A stretch of 64,000 nucleotides of DNA, from assembly GCA_049671305.1 (NCBI GenBank), contig JBATUR010000122.1, forward strand, positions 18,086-82,085, written 5' to 3'. Each line of letters begins with the position of its first letter. Positions within the stretch are counted from its first letter, which is position 1. The notes under the pieces are model-generated. The model was not told the origin of the DNA. It searched no databases and was given only the letters and a program-made list of their open reading frames with translations. This stretch comes from CADCTM01 sp049671305. Lineage in GTDB: Bacteria > Cyanobacteriota > Cyanobacteriia > Cyanobacteriales > Coleofasciculaceae. Of the stretch, positions 28,234-37,259 are shown piece after piece. A program made the translations under genes and the position numbers.

Positions 28234-28349
28234 ATAGTATATTGGTTGAAGTTGCATATCCAAGACCTGGAATTAATTATAAAAATAATTTGCCAGCAAA
28301 CCTAAGATAGTAGTAATATTATAGATTGTGTCCTTATTTAAAACAAATC

Positions 28350-28547
28350 ATGCCTAAACTAAAAACCCGCAAAGCGGCGGCAAAGCGTTTTAGAGCAACC
28401 GGCACTGGCAAAATCAGACGCCGTAAAGCTTTTAAAAACCATATGCTAGAGCATAAAAAGTCTGCTCGTCTGCGTCGTTTGTCTCAACTGACTTTAGTCC
28501 ATGAAAGTGATGAAGAAAATGTCCGCTTGATGCTGCCTTATTTATAA
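28350..28547 (+). CDS. rpmI: 50S ribosomal protein L35
   Basis: A 65-residue basic protein beginning [14 protein letters not shown], the L35 signature, and ending in the expected LMLPYL. The ATG at 28350 is chosen because L35 starts with MPK; the in-frame GTG at 28326 would add eight spurious residues. rplT follows 62 bases later, the usual gene order, but infC is not in front. Confidence 0.98.
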   Translation: MPKLKTRKAAAKRFRATGTGKIRRRKAFKNHMLEHKKSARLRRLSQLTLVHESDEENVRLMLPYL

Positions 28548-28609
28548 AGATTAAAGTCAGGCGCTTTTGATTATCCCATCACTAAATAACCAACTACTAA
28601 CAACCAAAC

Positions 28610-28966
28610 ATGACAAGAGTAAAACGCGGTAATGTCGCTCGTAAGCGACGTAAAAAAATTCTCAAACTTGCTAAGGGTTTTCGGGGTTCACACTCCACCC
28701 TATTTCGTACAGCAAATCAACAGGTGATGAAGGCGTTACGGAATGCCTACCGCGATCGCAAAAAGCGTAAGCGTGATTTTCGTCGCCTCTGGATTACCCG
28801 CATTAATGCCGCAGCACGTCAAAATGGCGTAAGCTATAGCCAGTTGACTGGTTTAATGAAAAAAGCCGACATCCAGATCAATCGTAAAATGCTGGCACAA
28901 TTGGCAGTTCTTGATCCCACTAGCTTTACAAAAGTGGTGGAACTTGCAACCCAATCAAAGGCATAG
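28610..28966 (+). CDS. rplT: 50S ribosomal protein L20
   Basis: A 118-residue protein with the complete L20 sequence pattern: [18 protein letters not shown], then the [18 protein letters not shown] segment, then [14 protein letters not shown]20 binds 23S rRNA early in 50S assembly and in many bacteria represses its own operon. It is cotranscribed with rpmI. The base-rich N terminus and length match the family exactly. Confidence 0.98.
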   Translation: MTRVKRGNVARKRRKKILKLAKGFRGSHSTLFRTANQQVMKALRNAYRDRKKRKRDFRRLWITRINAAARQNGVSYSQLTGLMKKADIQINRKMLAQLAVLDPTSFTKVVELATQSKA

Positions 28967-29075
28967 ATCTTAGTTTTTGGTAATACAAGCTTAATCGCTT
29001 CATTACTCAAAAGACCAGCAAACTATAAAGCAGTTAACCAATGACTGGTATGGTGCTTGACAAAAAGGCACTTAT

Positions 29076-29855
29076 ATGATAAGGAACAAGTTCTTCAGCT
29101 TGATCGTAATTGGAGTAGTGGGGATGTCGTCTGTGGCATCCCCTCCTGCTTGGAGTGCCACTTTTAATGAGATACAGGCGCGAGGCAAGCTAGTTGTTGG
29201 CGTCAAAGATAATTTGCGTCCTTTGGGCTTTCGTGACGCTACAGGCAACTTACAGGGCTTAGAAATCGACATTGCCAAGCGTCTGGCTGAGGAATTGTTA
29301 GGAAAAGCTGATGCAGTCGTTTTGCAGCCGGTTAAGAATATTGACCGCTTAAATATGGTGATCGACGATAAAGTAGATTTAGCGATCGCCAGAGTCACAC
29401 AAAACGAGTCTCGCTTACGAATAGTAGACCTCAGTAGACCATACTACATGGATGGCACAAGCTTAATTACCAAAGATGCTTCAGTCAAACAAGTCAGTGA
29501 TTTAAGCACAAAAGCGATCGCAGTTCTCAAAAGTTCTAGCACAATTGCCATCATCAAATACGCCTTACCCACAGCCAAACTAGTAGGAGTCAACTCATAC
29601 CAAGAAGCACGCACCCTGCTAGAAAACGGCACTGCCAGCGCTTTTGCCGCCGATGCTAGCATTTTGACAGGTTGGGTGCAAGACTATCCTCAGTATCGCC
29701 TGCTACCCGCCAAGCTTTCCAGCGAAGCCTTGTGTATAGTCATGCCCAAAGGGTTGCAGTATACAGCATTGCAAGAGCGCGTCAATCAAGCTATCCTACG
29801 TTGGCAAGCCTCTGGTTGGTTAGCCGAACGTGTTGCCGCTTGGGGTTTACCATAG
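29076..29855 (+). CDS. periplasmic amino-acid-type ABC solute-binding protein (family 3)
   Basis: A 259-residue exported protein: signal peptide (about 1-27, ending AWSA), then a bacterial solute-binding family 3 domain. Typical stretches are GKLVVGVKDNLRPLGF, GLEIDIAKRLAEEL and DLAIARVTQNESR. Family members bind polar amino acids and feed an ABC permease, but no permease or ATPase gene is adjacent, so it may serve a distant transporter or act in sensing. The divergence from well-known GlnH/HisJ proteins is too large to name a ligand. Confidence 0.9.
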   Translation: MIRNKFFSLIVIGVVGMSSVASPPAWSATFNEIQARGKLVVGVKDNLRPLGFRDATGNLQGLEIDIAKRLAEELLGKADAVVLQPVKNIDRLNMVIDDKVDLAIARVTQNESRLRIVDLSRPYYMDGTSLITKDASVKQVSDLSTKAIAVLKSSSTIAIIKYALPTAKLVGVNSYQEARTLLENGTASAFAADASILTGWVQDYPQYRLLPAKLSSEALCIVMPKGLQYTALQERVNQAILRWQASGWLAERVAAWGLP

Positions 29856-29894
29856 ATAAAGATAAGAATCGCACTATTAACTTAACTAAAAATC

Positions 29895-30422
29895 ATGGAA
29901 AATTCGCTTCCTCTTGTTTATTTATCAGTACTACTAGGGCTACTGGCTTTTGCAGGTGTTTCAGTAATTCGTCAAGTCCTCAAAACCCGTAAAGTTGAAA
30001 CTGCCCTGACACGATTGGAAAAAAAGCTAAAAGAAGAAAGAGGCACTGTTCAAGAATACTACGAATTGGGCAGTATTTATTCAGACAAAAAAATGTTCGC
30101 CCAATCAATTATGCTGTTTCAAAAAGCCATTAAAGGCGTAGATGCTGAAGAAGAAAACCTAGCACCAGTGCATAATGCCTTGGGTTTTGCTTACTTTTGC
30201 CAAGAACAGTATGATATTGCCATTCGTGAGTATAAAGAAGCCTTGAGAGCCAATCCTGAGTATGTTACGGCACTTAATAACTTAGGTCATGTTTATGAGA
30301 AGAAAAAATTAACGAATCAAGCCTTACAAATGTATGAAGAAGCTTTAAAATATGAGCCAAACAATGTGATTTCTAAGCGTCGAGCAGAATCTCTACGAAA
30401 ACGTCTTGTAACATCAGCTTAA
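29895..30422 (+). CDS. ycf37: Ycf37-like TPR protein (photosystem I assembly)
   Basis: A 175-residue protein with one N-terminal membrane helix (about 7-27), a basic linker and three TPR repeats: EYYELGSIYSDKKMFAQSI, APVHNALGFAYFCQEQYDIA and VTALNNLGHVYEKKKLTNQA. Length, single helix and triple TPR match Ycf37, which supports photosystem I assembly or stability in cyanobacteria and some algal plastids. The gene lies 39 bases after the solute-binding protein gene and ends at a strong terminator hairpin. Other small TPR proteins cannot be fully excluded. Confidence 0.82.
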   Translation: MENSLPLVYLSVLLGLLAFAGVSVIRQVLKTRKVETALTRLEKKLKEERGTVQEYYELGSIYSDKKMFAQSIMLFQKAIKGVDAEEENLAPVHNALGFAYFCQEQYDIAIREYKEALRANPEYVTALNNLGHVYEKKKLTNQALQMYEEALKYEPNNVISKRRAESLRKRLVTSA

Positions 30423-30434
30423 AACTAACTTATA

Positions 30435-30467
30435 AGAAACCCGACTTTTACAAAAAGTCGGGTTTCT
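30435..30467. terminator. rho-independent-type hairpin between ycf37 and recQ
   Basis: AGAAACCCGACTTTT at 30435-30449 pairs perfectly with AAAAGTCGGGTTTCT at 30453-30467 across a three-base loop. It sits 13 bases after the ycf37 stop and 33 before the convergent recQ stop, so it can serve both directions. No long T run follows, but A/T bases inside the stem flank the loop. Confidence 0.75.
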
Positions 30468-30499
30468 ATCTTTCACAGATCATTTAGGTTTGCTACATA

Positions 30500-31954
30500 T
30501 CATCTCAAACAATTGTCACAGCTATTACATTTAAATTCATTTCCTTGTTTGTGAAAACCAAACGCCTCTAACAAAAATTGCCAACGACACTTACGAGTTA
30601 TTGAATATTGCTTCATTGGAGACGGCACCGGCTTCTGAAAAATATTTAATCCCAGTTTTGTCGGTTCTTCAGATAAGCATTTGCGATAATGAAAAGGGTC
30701 AATCCATTCTAATTGACCAGCGCTATAAAGCAAAGACAAAGCAACAGCACCATCCCGAAATTGTTTTGATATTGTAGCAATTTCTCCTTTGACTGGTAAC
30801 TTTTTTACTAACTGTTGGGAGTTTTGATATTGCGAGTACAATTTATCATTAAAAAACTGCCTTTGCTGGCGATCATCCGGATATAGCCAGCCCGTAGGTT
30901 CACATACTAACATTAAAGCCTCCGCTGGCTTACCATCCCTGCCGCCTCGACCGACTTCTTGAACATATTCAGATAACAATAGAGGAGACTGAAAATGGAT
31001 AACCCAGCGCACATTAGCTTTATTTATACCCATACCAAAAGCACAAGTACAAATAATAAACTGGCTTTTTCCACTTAACCAGCTAACTTCTATTTCGCGA
31101 CGTTCTTCTGCACTTAAGCCAGCATGATAAGCTGTAGTTCTATATGATAATGACTGCAACCATTCTGCCAACTCTTCAGCATCTTTCCGGGAACGAACAT
31201 ACACTAATCCCGTTTGATTTGAGTGTGCTTTAATAAACTTTAATAACTGTTGTTTGCGTCCTTTCGGAGTCCATACAATTTGGACTTTTAAGCTAAGATT
31301 TTTTCGGAAAGGATTGATTAAAAAAAGCTGCGGTTGTTGTAATTGTAAGACCTTTTGCAGAGTTTTTTGAACTGTAGGATCAGCCGTTGCCGTAAAAGCC
31401 GCAATACTAATTTTTGTCCCTGGTGGCTTACACTTAAGTAAAGCTGGACGTACTGCACCCAAACGCATATAAGCTGGTCGAAAAGTCTCTCCCCATTGCA
31501 CTAAACAATGTGCTTCATCTAAAATTAAACCATTAATCTTGAGCCGTGGATGGCATAATCTTTCCCAGACTGGTACACTAAATAAGGTTTCTGGAGATAG
31601 ATAAAGTAATCTTAGTTCCTGCCGTTCTAAAGCTTGTAGAGTTTGCTTTTTTTCCCAAGATGGCAATTCACTGTGTAAAAGTGCAGCAGGTAATTGCAGT
31701 TTTTGTAATTCCTGGACTTGATTTTCCATTAGTGCAACCAGTGGCGAAATTATCAAGGTTAATCCAGTTTGTAATAAGGCAGGCAGTTGAAAACAAATCG
31801 ATTTTCCTCCACCCGTTGGCATGACAATTAAAGCATCTTGCTTTTCTAACAAACTACGGATAATCTCACCTTGAGGATATCTAAACTCTTCATATCCCCA
31901 AATTTTCTTAAAAGCGGCACGAACTTCATTCCATGATCTAGATTTAGTTTGCAT
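30500..31954 (-). CDS. recQ: RecQ family ATP-dependent DNA helicase
   Basis: A 484-residue SF2 helicase. Motif I (MPTGGGKSICFQLPAL), motif Ia (ISPLVALMENQVQ), DEAH box (LILDEAHCLVQWGETF), motif III region (AFTATADPTVQ), motif V (CAFGMGINKANVRWVIHF) and motif VI (YVQEVGRGGRDG) are all intact. The C terminus ends in a short zinc-like cluster (two close CxxC cysteines). There is no HRDC domain, so this is a short RecQ. It is convergent with ycf37 and diverges from ccmK. Confidence 0.95.
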   Translation of the reverse strand: MQTKSRSWNEVRAAFKKIWGYEEFRYPQGEIIRSLLEKQDALIVMPTGGGKSICFQLPALLQTGLTLIISPLVALMENQVQELQKLQLPAALLHSELPSWEKKQTLQALERQELRLLYLSPETLFSVPVWERLCHPRLKINGLILDEAHCLVQWGETFRPAYMRLGAVRPALLKCKPPGTKISIAAFTATADPTVQKTLQKVLQLQQPQLFLINPFRKNLSLKVQIVWTPKGRKQQLLKFIKAHSNQTGLVYVRSRKDAEELAEWLQSLSYRTTAYHAGLSAEERREIEVSWLSGKSQFIICTCAFGMGINKANVRWVIHFQSPLLLSEYVQEVGRGGRDGKPAEALMLVCEPTGWLYPDDRQQRQFFNDKLYSQYQNSQQLVKKLPVKGEIATISKQFRDGAVALSLLYSAGQLEWIDPFHYRKCLSEEPTKLGLNIFQKPVPSPMKQYSITRKCRWQFLLEAFGFHKQGNEFKCNSCDNCLR

Positions 31955-32266
31955 GATTAATAGTAGATGCTATGCCCAAGATACAGAATGCTACTAGTTA
32001 ACGCACCCGAAAATATACTGATTGCCAAGAAGAGTTGATCCGTCCAAACACCCGTATAATTATTTAGGTAAAACCATAGTTACAAGCAATTTTTCTGACA
32101 CTTATTGCCACTCTAACTAAGACGCAGCTCAACAATACTTAAGAAAGCTAGTTACTTTTCTACAAAAACCGCAAAGAATATCAATGAGAGTAAAAATCAA
32201 AATTAGTAGAGAAGCCTCGTACAATTAAATTCACATCTATGAGTTGACGAGGGAGATCAAAGAAGA
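31955..32266. other. recQ-ccmK3 divergent intergenic region
   Basis: About 312 bases, AT-rich, presumably carrying the promoters of recQ (leftward) and of the ccmK genes (rightward). A GAGGGAG stretch stands 14 to 20 bases before the ccmK3 ATG. No gene or structured RNA was found. Confidence 0.5.
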
Positions 32267-32578
32267 ATGCCAGCAGCAGTTGGAACAATTGAAACGTTAG
32301 GTTTTCCGTCGGTGCTAGCAGCAGCAGACGCAATGGTAAAAGCTGGCGCCGTTACTCTGGTTTATTACGGTTTGGCAGAAAGAGGTAACTTTATCGTTTC
32401 TGTGCGAGGCAAAATTTCTGAAGTCAAAGCGGCAGTAGAGGCAGGACTTGAAGCGGTAGAGAAAACCTTTGGCGGTAAAGTAATGGCTTACTATATCATT
32501 CCCAATCCTAATGAAAATGTGGTTGAGGTTATGCCTATTGAATATACCGCAAAAGTTGAACGATTCAGAACCTATTAA
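32267..32578 (+). CDS. ccmK3: carboxysome shell protein CcmK3-type (BMC hexamer)
   Basis: A 103-residue single BMC domain. The N-terminal [20 protein letters not shown] is the canonical CcmK opening, and the VTLVYYGLAERGNF segment is typical of CcmK3 rather than CcmK1/2. Hexamers tile the facets of the beta-carboxysome shell. A ccmK4-type gene follows 146 bases later; this pair is usually found away from the main ccmKLMN cluster, as here. CcmK3 is reported to join CcmK4 in mixed hexamers. The C terminus stops shortly after the domain, with no extension. Confidence 0.93.
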   Translation: MPAAVGTIETLGFPSVLAAADAMVKAGAVTLVYYGLAERGNFIVSVRGKISEVKAAVEAGLEAVEKTFGGKVMAYYIIPNPNENVVEVMPIEYTAKVERFRTY

Positions 32579-32724
32579 AATCAAGCATTAGCATCGGTAA
32601 TCTTACAATTAGACTGTTGAAAAGCCAGAAAACCGAAAAGAATAAGCATTTCTGTTCCCAAAGGTCAAGAAGATTCGTAAAATAAATCCTTGGCACACAC
32701 CATTCATCGAGAAGGAGATAAATA

Positions 32725-33081
32725 ATGTCATCAGTAGCGGTTGGGGCGCTTGAAACAAAAGGCTTTCCTGCTGTATTAGCAGCAGCGGATGCTATGGTCA
32801 AAGCAGGTCGAGTCACCTTAGTTGGTTATATCCGGGTTGGTAGCGCCCGCTTTACCGTGAATATACGGGGGGACGTTTCGGAAGTTAAAACGGCAATGGC
32901 GGCGGGAATTGATGCCGTAGAAAACGTTTTTGGTGGAGTTGTCGAATCGTGGGTAATCATTCCACGACCCGATCCTAACGTCGAATGCGTACTGCCGATC
33001 GCCTTTAGCGAAGAAGTCGAACAGTACCGAGATGCCGTCGAAAACCCGTTAGTCAGATCCGGAAACACCTTTTCCAGATAA
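32725..33081 (+). CDS. ccmK4: carboxysome shell protein CcmK4-type (BMC hexamer)
   Basis: A 118-residue BMC protein: [20 protein letters not shown], then the CcmK4-typical [20 protein letters not shown] and [12 protein letters not shown]. The tail carries about 15 extra residues beyond the domain. A strong GAAGGAG site precedes the ATG by seven bases, stronger than that of ccmK3. It probably modulates shell permeability together with CcmK3. The glycosyltransferase gene starts 17 bases after the stop, so the transcript may run on. Confidence 0.94.
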   Translation: MSSVAVGALETKGFPAVLAAADAMVKAGRVTLVGYIRVGSARFTVNIRGDVSEVKTAMAAGIDAVENVFGGVVESWVIIPRPDPNVECVLPIAFSEEVEQYRDAVENPLVRSGNTFSR

Positions 33082-33098
33082 CTAAAACGGCGCAAAGT

Positions 33099-33830
33099 GT
33101 GAATCGCATTTCAATCATCATCCCAACTCTCAACGAGGCAGGCAGCTTGGGAAACACCCTGCAACAATTAAGCATCCTCGCGCCTGCCCCCTGGGAAGTG
33201 TTAGTGGTAGATGGAGGCAGCACAGATGAAACTGTGGCAATTGCTCAAAAAGCCGGGGCGCAAGTCATCACCTCACAGGAGCAAGGACGTTCAATGCAGA
33301 TGAATCAAGGCGCTGTTGCCGCAACAGGTGATCTGCTGTGCTTTCTCCACGCTGACACCATCGTACCCCTTGATCTAGGGGCAGTCATTGAGCAAACCTT
33401 AGCAGATAAAACCATTGCTGGTGGTGGTTTTATTTCCTTGATGACTGGTTCTGTAACAACACGTTGGGGAGTATCGTTACACAACTACCTCAAAACCTAT
33501 TACGCGCCCTTGTTATTTCGTCCTCACTTATTTTTCAAAGGCTTACGCTTATTATTTGGCGACCAAGTAATATTTTGTCGCCGTGCTGATTTTTGGGCAG
33601 TCGGCGGCTTTAATATTGCCATGCCCATTATGGAGGAAGCCGACTTATGCCTAAAACTGGTAAAGTTAGGGCGAATTTGTCAAGTTAATCGCATCGTTCA
33701 AACTAGCGATCGCCGTGTAGCACATTGGGGTTCTTTCAAAGCAACGCTCATTTATCTTTCAATTGGCTTGCTTTGGGGCTTAGGCGTCCCAGCAACCTAC
33801 CTGAAGCAGTTTTATGAAGACATTCGTTAA
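33099..33830 (+). CDS. TIGR04283-type glycosyltransferase 2 family protein
   Basis: A 243-residue GT-A glycosyltransferase starting at GTG. It opens with the nucleotide-binding IIIPTLNEAGSL, then VVDGGSTDETVAIA, and the GRSMQMNQGA and FLHADTIVP (DxD-like HAD) stretches typical of the TIGR04283 subgroup (transferase 2 associated with radical-SAM/selenodomain or arsenosugar genes). The metal-binding and base EEADLC stretch is present. A C-terminal hydrophobic segment may touch the membrane. None of the arsenosugar partner genes is nearby, so the acceptor is open. Confidence 0.88.
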   Translation: MNRISIIIPTLNEAGSLGNTLQQLSILAPAPWEVLVVDGGSTDETVAIAQKAGAQVITSQEQGRSMQMNQGAVAATGDLLCFLHADTIVPLDLGAVIEQTLADKTIAGGGFISLMTGSVTTRWGVSLHNYLKTYYAPLLFRPHLFFKGLRLLFGDQVIFCRRADFWAVGGFNIAMPIMEEADLCLKLVKLGRICQVNRIVQTSDRRVAHWGSFKATLIYLSIGLLWGLGVPATYLKQFYEDIR

Positions 33831-33838
33831 CAAATTTT

Positions 33839-34564
33839 ATGAAAAAAATACTTGAAGTATTACCAGACAAAACAGCCTTAATTGAGCGATCGCTCACAGT
33901 CGTCCTCGAAAAGCTACAAACCGCCATAAAATCCCATGACCGCGCCACCATTGCCCTAGCAGGCGGCGGCACACCCAAACCCCTCTACGAAGCCCTCGCC
34001 CAATCCAATCTGCCCTGGGACAAAATACACGTCTTTTGGGGTGATGAACGCTACGTCCCTGCCGAACATCCCGACAGCAATCAAGGCATGGCACGTCAAG
34101 CTTGGTTAAACAAAGTTGACATCCCCGCCGCCAACATTCACCCCATGCCCACCACCGGCAGCAGTCCTAGCGCCGATGCTGCCCAGCATGAAACCGAGCT
34201 ACAAGACTTCTTTGGGACATCTCCAGGCACGTTTCCCGCATTTGATGTCATTTTGCTAGGAATTGGCGACGATGCCCATACCGCCTCACTATTTCCCCAC
34301 ACAGACGCCCTGCAAGTACAAGACAAATTAGTTACAGTTGGCAACAAAGATGGTCAACCCCGCATCACCTTTACCGTACCCCTAATTAACCAAGCTAACT
34401 GTGTAATTTTTATCGTGGCAGGAAGCAGCAAACGCCCCGCCCTGGCTCAGATTTTTGCTCAAGAAGCTGACCCAATGCACTATCCTTCTCGGTTAATCCA
34501 ACCACAAGGGGAACTTTGGTGGCTCTTAGAAAAGGAAGCAGGTCAAGAGTTAGGCACACTCTAA
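33839..34564 (+). CDS. pgl: 6-phosphogluconolactonase
   Basis: A 241-residue DevB/Pgl family enzyme of the oxidative pentose phosphate pathway, hydrolysing 6-phosphogluconolactone to 6-phosphogluconate. Signatures: ALAGGGTPKPLYEAL, VFWGDERYVP, DSNQGMARQAWL and LLGIGDDAHTASLFP, which carries the catalytic acid and His. The start ATG is eight bases after the stop of the glycosyltransferase gene, so the two are probably cotranscribed. The length is normal. Confidence 0.96.
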   Translation: MKKILEVLPDKTALIERSLTVVLEKLQTAIKSHDRATIALAGGGTPKPLYEALAQSNLPWDKIHVFWGDERYVPAEHPDSNQGMARQAWLNKVDIPAANIHPMPTTGSSPSADAAQHETELQDFFGTSPGTFPAFDVILLGIGDDAHTASLFPHTDALQVQDKLVTVGNKDGQPRITFTVPLINQANCVIFIVAGSSKRPALAQIFAQEADPMHYPSRLIQPQGELWWLLEKEAGQELGTL

Positions 34565-34639
34565 AAAATGAGTCAAGTGAGCATTGGCTGTGCTTTCATA
34601 AGGAAGATAAATACTGATTGCCGAAAGCAAGTAAATACT

Positions 34640-35497
34640 ATGATTGTCTGCCCCAACTGCAATCACCAAAATCCAGACGGCGCAACCCAATGCGAAGCCT
34701 GCTACACTCCTTTACCTGCCACCACGGCTTGTCCTAATTGTGGGGCAAGTGTCCAAACTGATGCTGCCTTTTGCGGTCAATGTGGCTTTAATTTAAAGGT
34801 CAGTAATCCAGTGGCAGGAGGGCAATCTGCTCCGACTCCACTTCCCAGTGCGCCAGAGTTAGAAACCCCTGACCCTTATTTGGAACCGTCGATGAATCCA
34901 CAACCTGATCCGATATCAAATCCCACTAGTCCGCCCAATCCTGACCCTACACCAGTCCCGGCGACGGTGGTTAGTCAACCGCCAGAGGAACCAGCCCCAC
35001 TCCCAAGTTCTCCAGATCCAGATCCAGATATAGCGCCGCCACCTGTGGTCAGCGAACCAGAGGAGGAACAAGCGGCAGTAGTTAGCCCACCACCCGCCGC
35101 ACCGACTCCTTTATCTGTGGCGTCAACACCATCTGCTAGTTCAACCGTCGCCAAAACTCAGTTACAGGTGCCGTCGGCTCAATTTTTGCACCTGCAGACT
35201 AATACGGTGATGGAGTTGCCGTCCAATTTGTCGGTGATTCATGTTGGTAAGCCTAATGACCAAATTCCGCCGGATCTTGATGTTTCCGGTTTTCCCAACT
35301 CAGATATTGTTTCTCGCATTCATGCCGATATTCGCGTGGAAGGGGATGCTTATTACATTGAAGATGTGGGAAGTTCTAATGGCACTTATGTCAACCATAC
35401 GCCTCTATCTAAGGGCAATCGGCATCGCTTACGACCAGGCGATCGCATTAGCTTAGGTAAAGGTGACCAAGTGACCTTTTTGTTCCAAAATTCTTGA
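34640..35497 (+). CDS. zinc-ribbon, proline-rich linker, FHA-domain protein
   Basis: A 285-residue protein from the ATG at 34640, which opens directly with a zinc ribbon (MIVCPNCN, then a second CPNCG and CGQCG pair, eight cysteines in all). An in-frame start at 34568 would add 24 residues that match nothing. A Pro/Ser/Asp-rich disordered linker (about 70-180) joins it to an FHA domain (about 190-283), with the phosphopeptide-binding motifs GKPNDQ, SRIHADI and GSSNGTYVNH. FHA domains bind phosphothreonine, so it is likely a reader of serine/threonine kinase signalling. Confidence 0.9.
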   Translation: MIVCPNCNHQNPDGATQCEACYTPLPATTACPNCGASVQTDAAFCGQCGFNLKVSNPVAGGQSAPTPLPSAPELETPDPYLEPSMNPQPDPISNPTSPPNPDPTPVPATVVSQPPEEPAPLPSSPDPDPDIAPPPVVSEPEEEQAAVVSPPPAAPTPLSVASTPSASSTVAKTQLQVPSAQFLHLQTNTVMELPSNLSVIHVGKPNDQIPPDLDVSGFPNSDIVSRIHADIRVEGDAYYIEDVGSSNGTYVNHTPLSKGNRHRLRPGDRISLGKGDQVTFLFQNS

Positions 35498-35983
35498 GTT
35501 GCCTCAGTCTAAGTTTGCCTCACAATTAGGGGTGAGGGGTAAGACCAAGTTGTCGTGCTGCATCTGAAGATGATAGCCTCTTGTTAATACCCCTCTATAA
35601 ATTGGCGCTGATTTAATCGGCTAATTTATAATTAACTAGACAAGTAATTGTTACAATGCTCAAAGCCATAAATTTCTGGGCGGCTCAAACTTAGTTTTTT
35701 TGGCTGGAGCAACTCCCACCACAATCCCAACTATCAAATTGTTTATGATTAGTTGAGTAAAAACTAAAAAGTTGATTTTTAGAGGTATGCACTTCCTGAA
35801 ATGCTGAAATTCAAAAGCGGCATTTGCTACAGGGATGCAGTAAATTAGAGTGGATTCACTTGTTATTAAGCTGGGATTCGCTCTTAACGACTCTAGCATC
35901 AGCGTTAGTAAACTTAAGAATGAAATTCCCCAGCATTGGCGAGGGAAGAATTGTAAAAAGTCTCAGCCCATGAGGCAAAGTCT
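35498..35983. other. intergenic region between two FHA genes
   Basis: About 486 bases without a supportable gene. A potential stem of GAGGGGTA (35534-35541) with TACCCCTC (35588-35595) encloses 46 bases soon after the upstream stop. It could end that transcript or fold as a small RNA. A minus-strand open frame of 79 codons (35660-35899) has no ribosome site or recognisable sequence, and I do not call it. Confidence 0.45.
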
Positions 35984-36427
35984 TTGAAAGATGTGACAAC
36001 AGTGATTACTCTGACCCTGCTGCACCCTCTCCAGTCTGTGCCTGTTCAAAGTTGGCCCTTTGAAACCGAGTCTTTGATTCGGATTGGACGGTCAACAGAT
36101 AATGAGGTCATTCTATACAGTGCAGTGGTTTCCCGTCACCATGTAGAACTACGACGTAATGGTTCTGACTGGGAAATTGTCAGTTTGGGTGCCAACGGAA
36201 CTTATATCGATGGCAAGCGCATTACCCAAACACCGGTTATCGACGGCATGATTATTCGTCTAGCAAGCTCTGGACCCAAAATCCAGATTCGCGTTGAAGG
36301 AGAAGCATCTCAAGAAAGTTTACAGGCGGCTTCCGGCAGGCGCTCATCTTCCAGAATTAAGGAGATTGATCCTGCAAAAGAGACGTTTATTAATTCCAGA
36401 AGTACTCATGTAGAAGATGAGAATTAA
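35984..36427 (+). CDS. FHA-domain protein
   Basis: A 147-residue protein that is essentially a single FHA domain: RIGRSTDNEVIL, then VVSRHHVELRR, then GANGTYIDGKRI hold the conserved Arg, Ser-Arg-His and Asn phosphothreonine-binding residues. A charged Ser/Lys-rich tail of about 45 residues follows. The TTG start at 35984 is favoured by GAGG eight bases before it; GTG codons at 35993 and 36002 are alternatives. It shares the FHA fold with the gene 486 bases upstream but has no zinc ribbon. Confidence 0.88.
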   Translation: MKDVTTVITLTLLHPLQSVPVQSWPFETESLIRIGRSTDNEVILYSAVVSRHHVELRRNGSDWEIVSLGANGTYIDGKRITQTPVIDGMIIRLASSGPKIQIRVEGEASQESLQAASGRRSSSRIKEIDPAKETFINSRSTHVEDEN

Positions 36428-36615
36428 TTAGGAGTTGATTAAAACAGTTCCTTTTTTGTCAATACGATTGAGCTGGGGGCGCATGACTCAAGCGCTCCTG
36501 TTAGATTGTTGATTTTTAATTAAAAGTTAAAATGACAATCTAGGCAGTGCTAAGAAAAGAAAGTTAAGTCAATAGCCCACACTCAACTATGAGAAAATAA
36601 GTGCAGGTTTGAAAG

Positions 36616-37158
36616 ATGATAAATTTGCCTAATTGGATTCCCTCTCTTACCGCTTGGATGAGTTCTCTACTACTCATTTTATTGATGCGGGGTCTCTTGG
36701 TTCTAATCAGGGTAATTTTTCAAATGGGTGAGCCAATAATGGCAGTTTCACCTAAGTTGAGATTTGTCTTATATTTTGTCGCCTTGCTATCACCTATTTT
36801 AATCATAACTATTGCCCATCATTTACTTCACATTGTTCTAGAGCGATTTTATCCCAATACCAGCTCACCAGAAATTAGTGCTAATGCTGGGCAGCTTCCT
36901 AGTTTGATGAGTTGGTGGGAAGGCTTTTATGGTTGGATGGCAATATCTTTAGCAATCGTGGTAAGTGGCATGATTCAAGTTATTTTCTTGCCCCTACCTG
37001 ACTCGTACGTGCTGCTGGGCTGGTGGAAGGAACTAAGAGATTTATTCACTCTGACGACACTTTACCAAGTGATTACCGCCGCTTACCTTTACCAATTTGA
37101 ACATTTAGTTCGTAATCATTTGATGTCCGTTGGTGCAAATTCTGAGTTGAATCAATAG
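36616..37158 (+). CDS. four-helix membrane protein, cyanobacterial hypothetical
   Basis: A 180-residue protein with about four hydrophobic segments, near residues 10-36, 48-72, 100-125 and 145-162. The first half contains LLLILLMRGLLVLIRVIF and LYFVALLSPILIITIAHHLL; two histidines in the second helix might bind a cofactor, which is only a thought. I do not recognise the family. It is convergent with the petN pair, whose stop lies about 100 bases away. No function can be assigned. Confidence 0.7.
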   Translation: MINLPNWIPSLTAWMSSLLLILLMRGLLVLIRVIFQMGEPIMAVSPKLRFVLYFVALLSPILIITIAHHLLHIVLERFYPNTSSPEISANAGQLPSLMSWWEGFYGWMAISLAIVVSGMIQVIFLPLPDSYVLLGWWKELRDLFTLTTLYQVITAAYLYQFEHLVRNHLMSVGANSELNQ

Positions 37159-37259
37159 TATAAATAACAAGCAGAAATTCAATTTCATCTAATACATAGT
37201 AGAAGTATAAACTCTTGATTAATGTCAACCAAGAAAGTTCATACCTCTACTACATATTT

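Noticed and set aside
35660..35899. Minus-strand 79-codon open frame between the FHA genes
   Set aside because: No ribosome site, no recognisable sequence, and composition like non-coding DNA.
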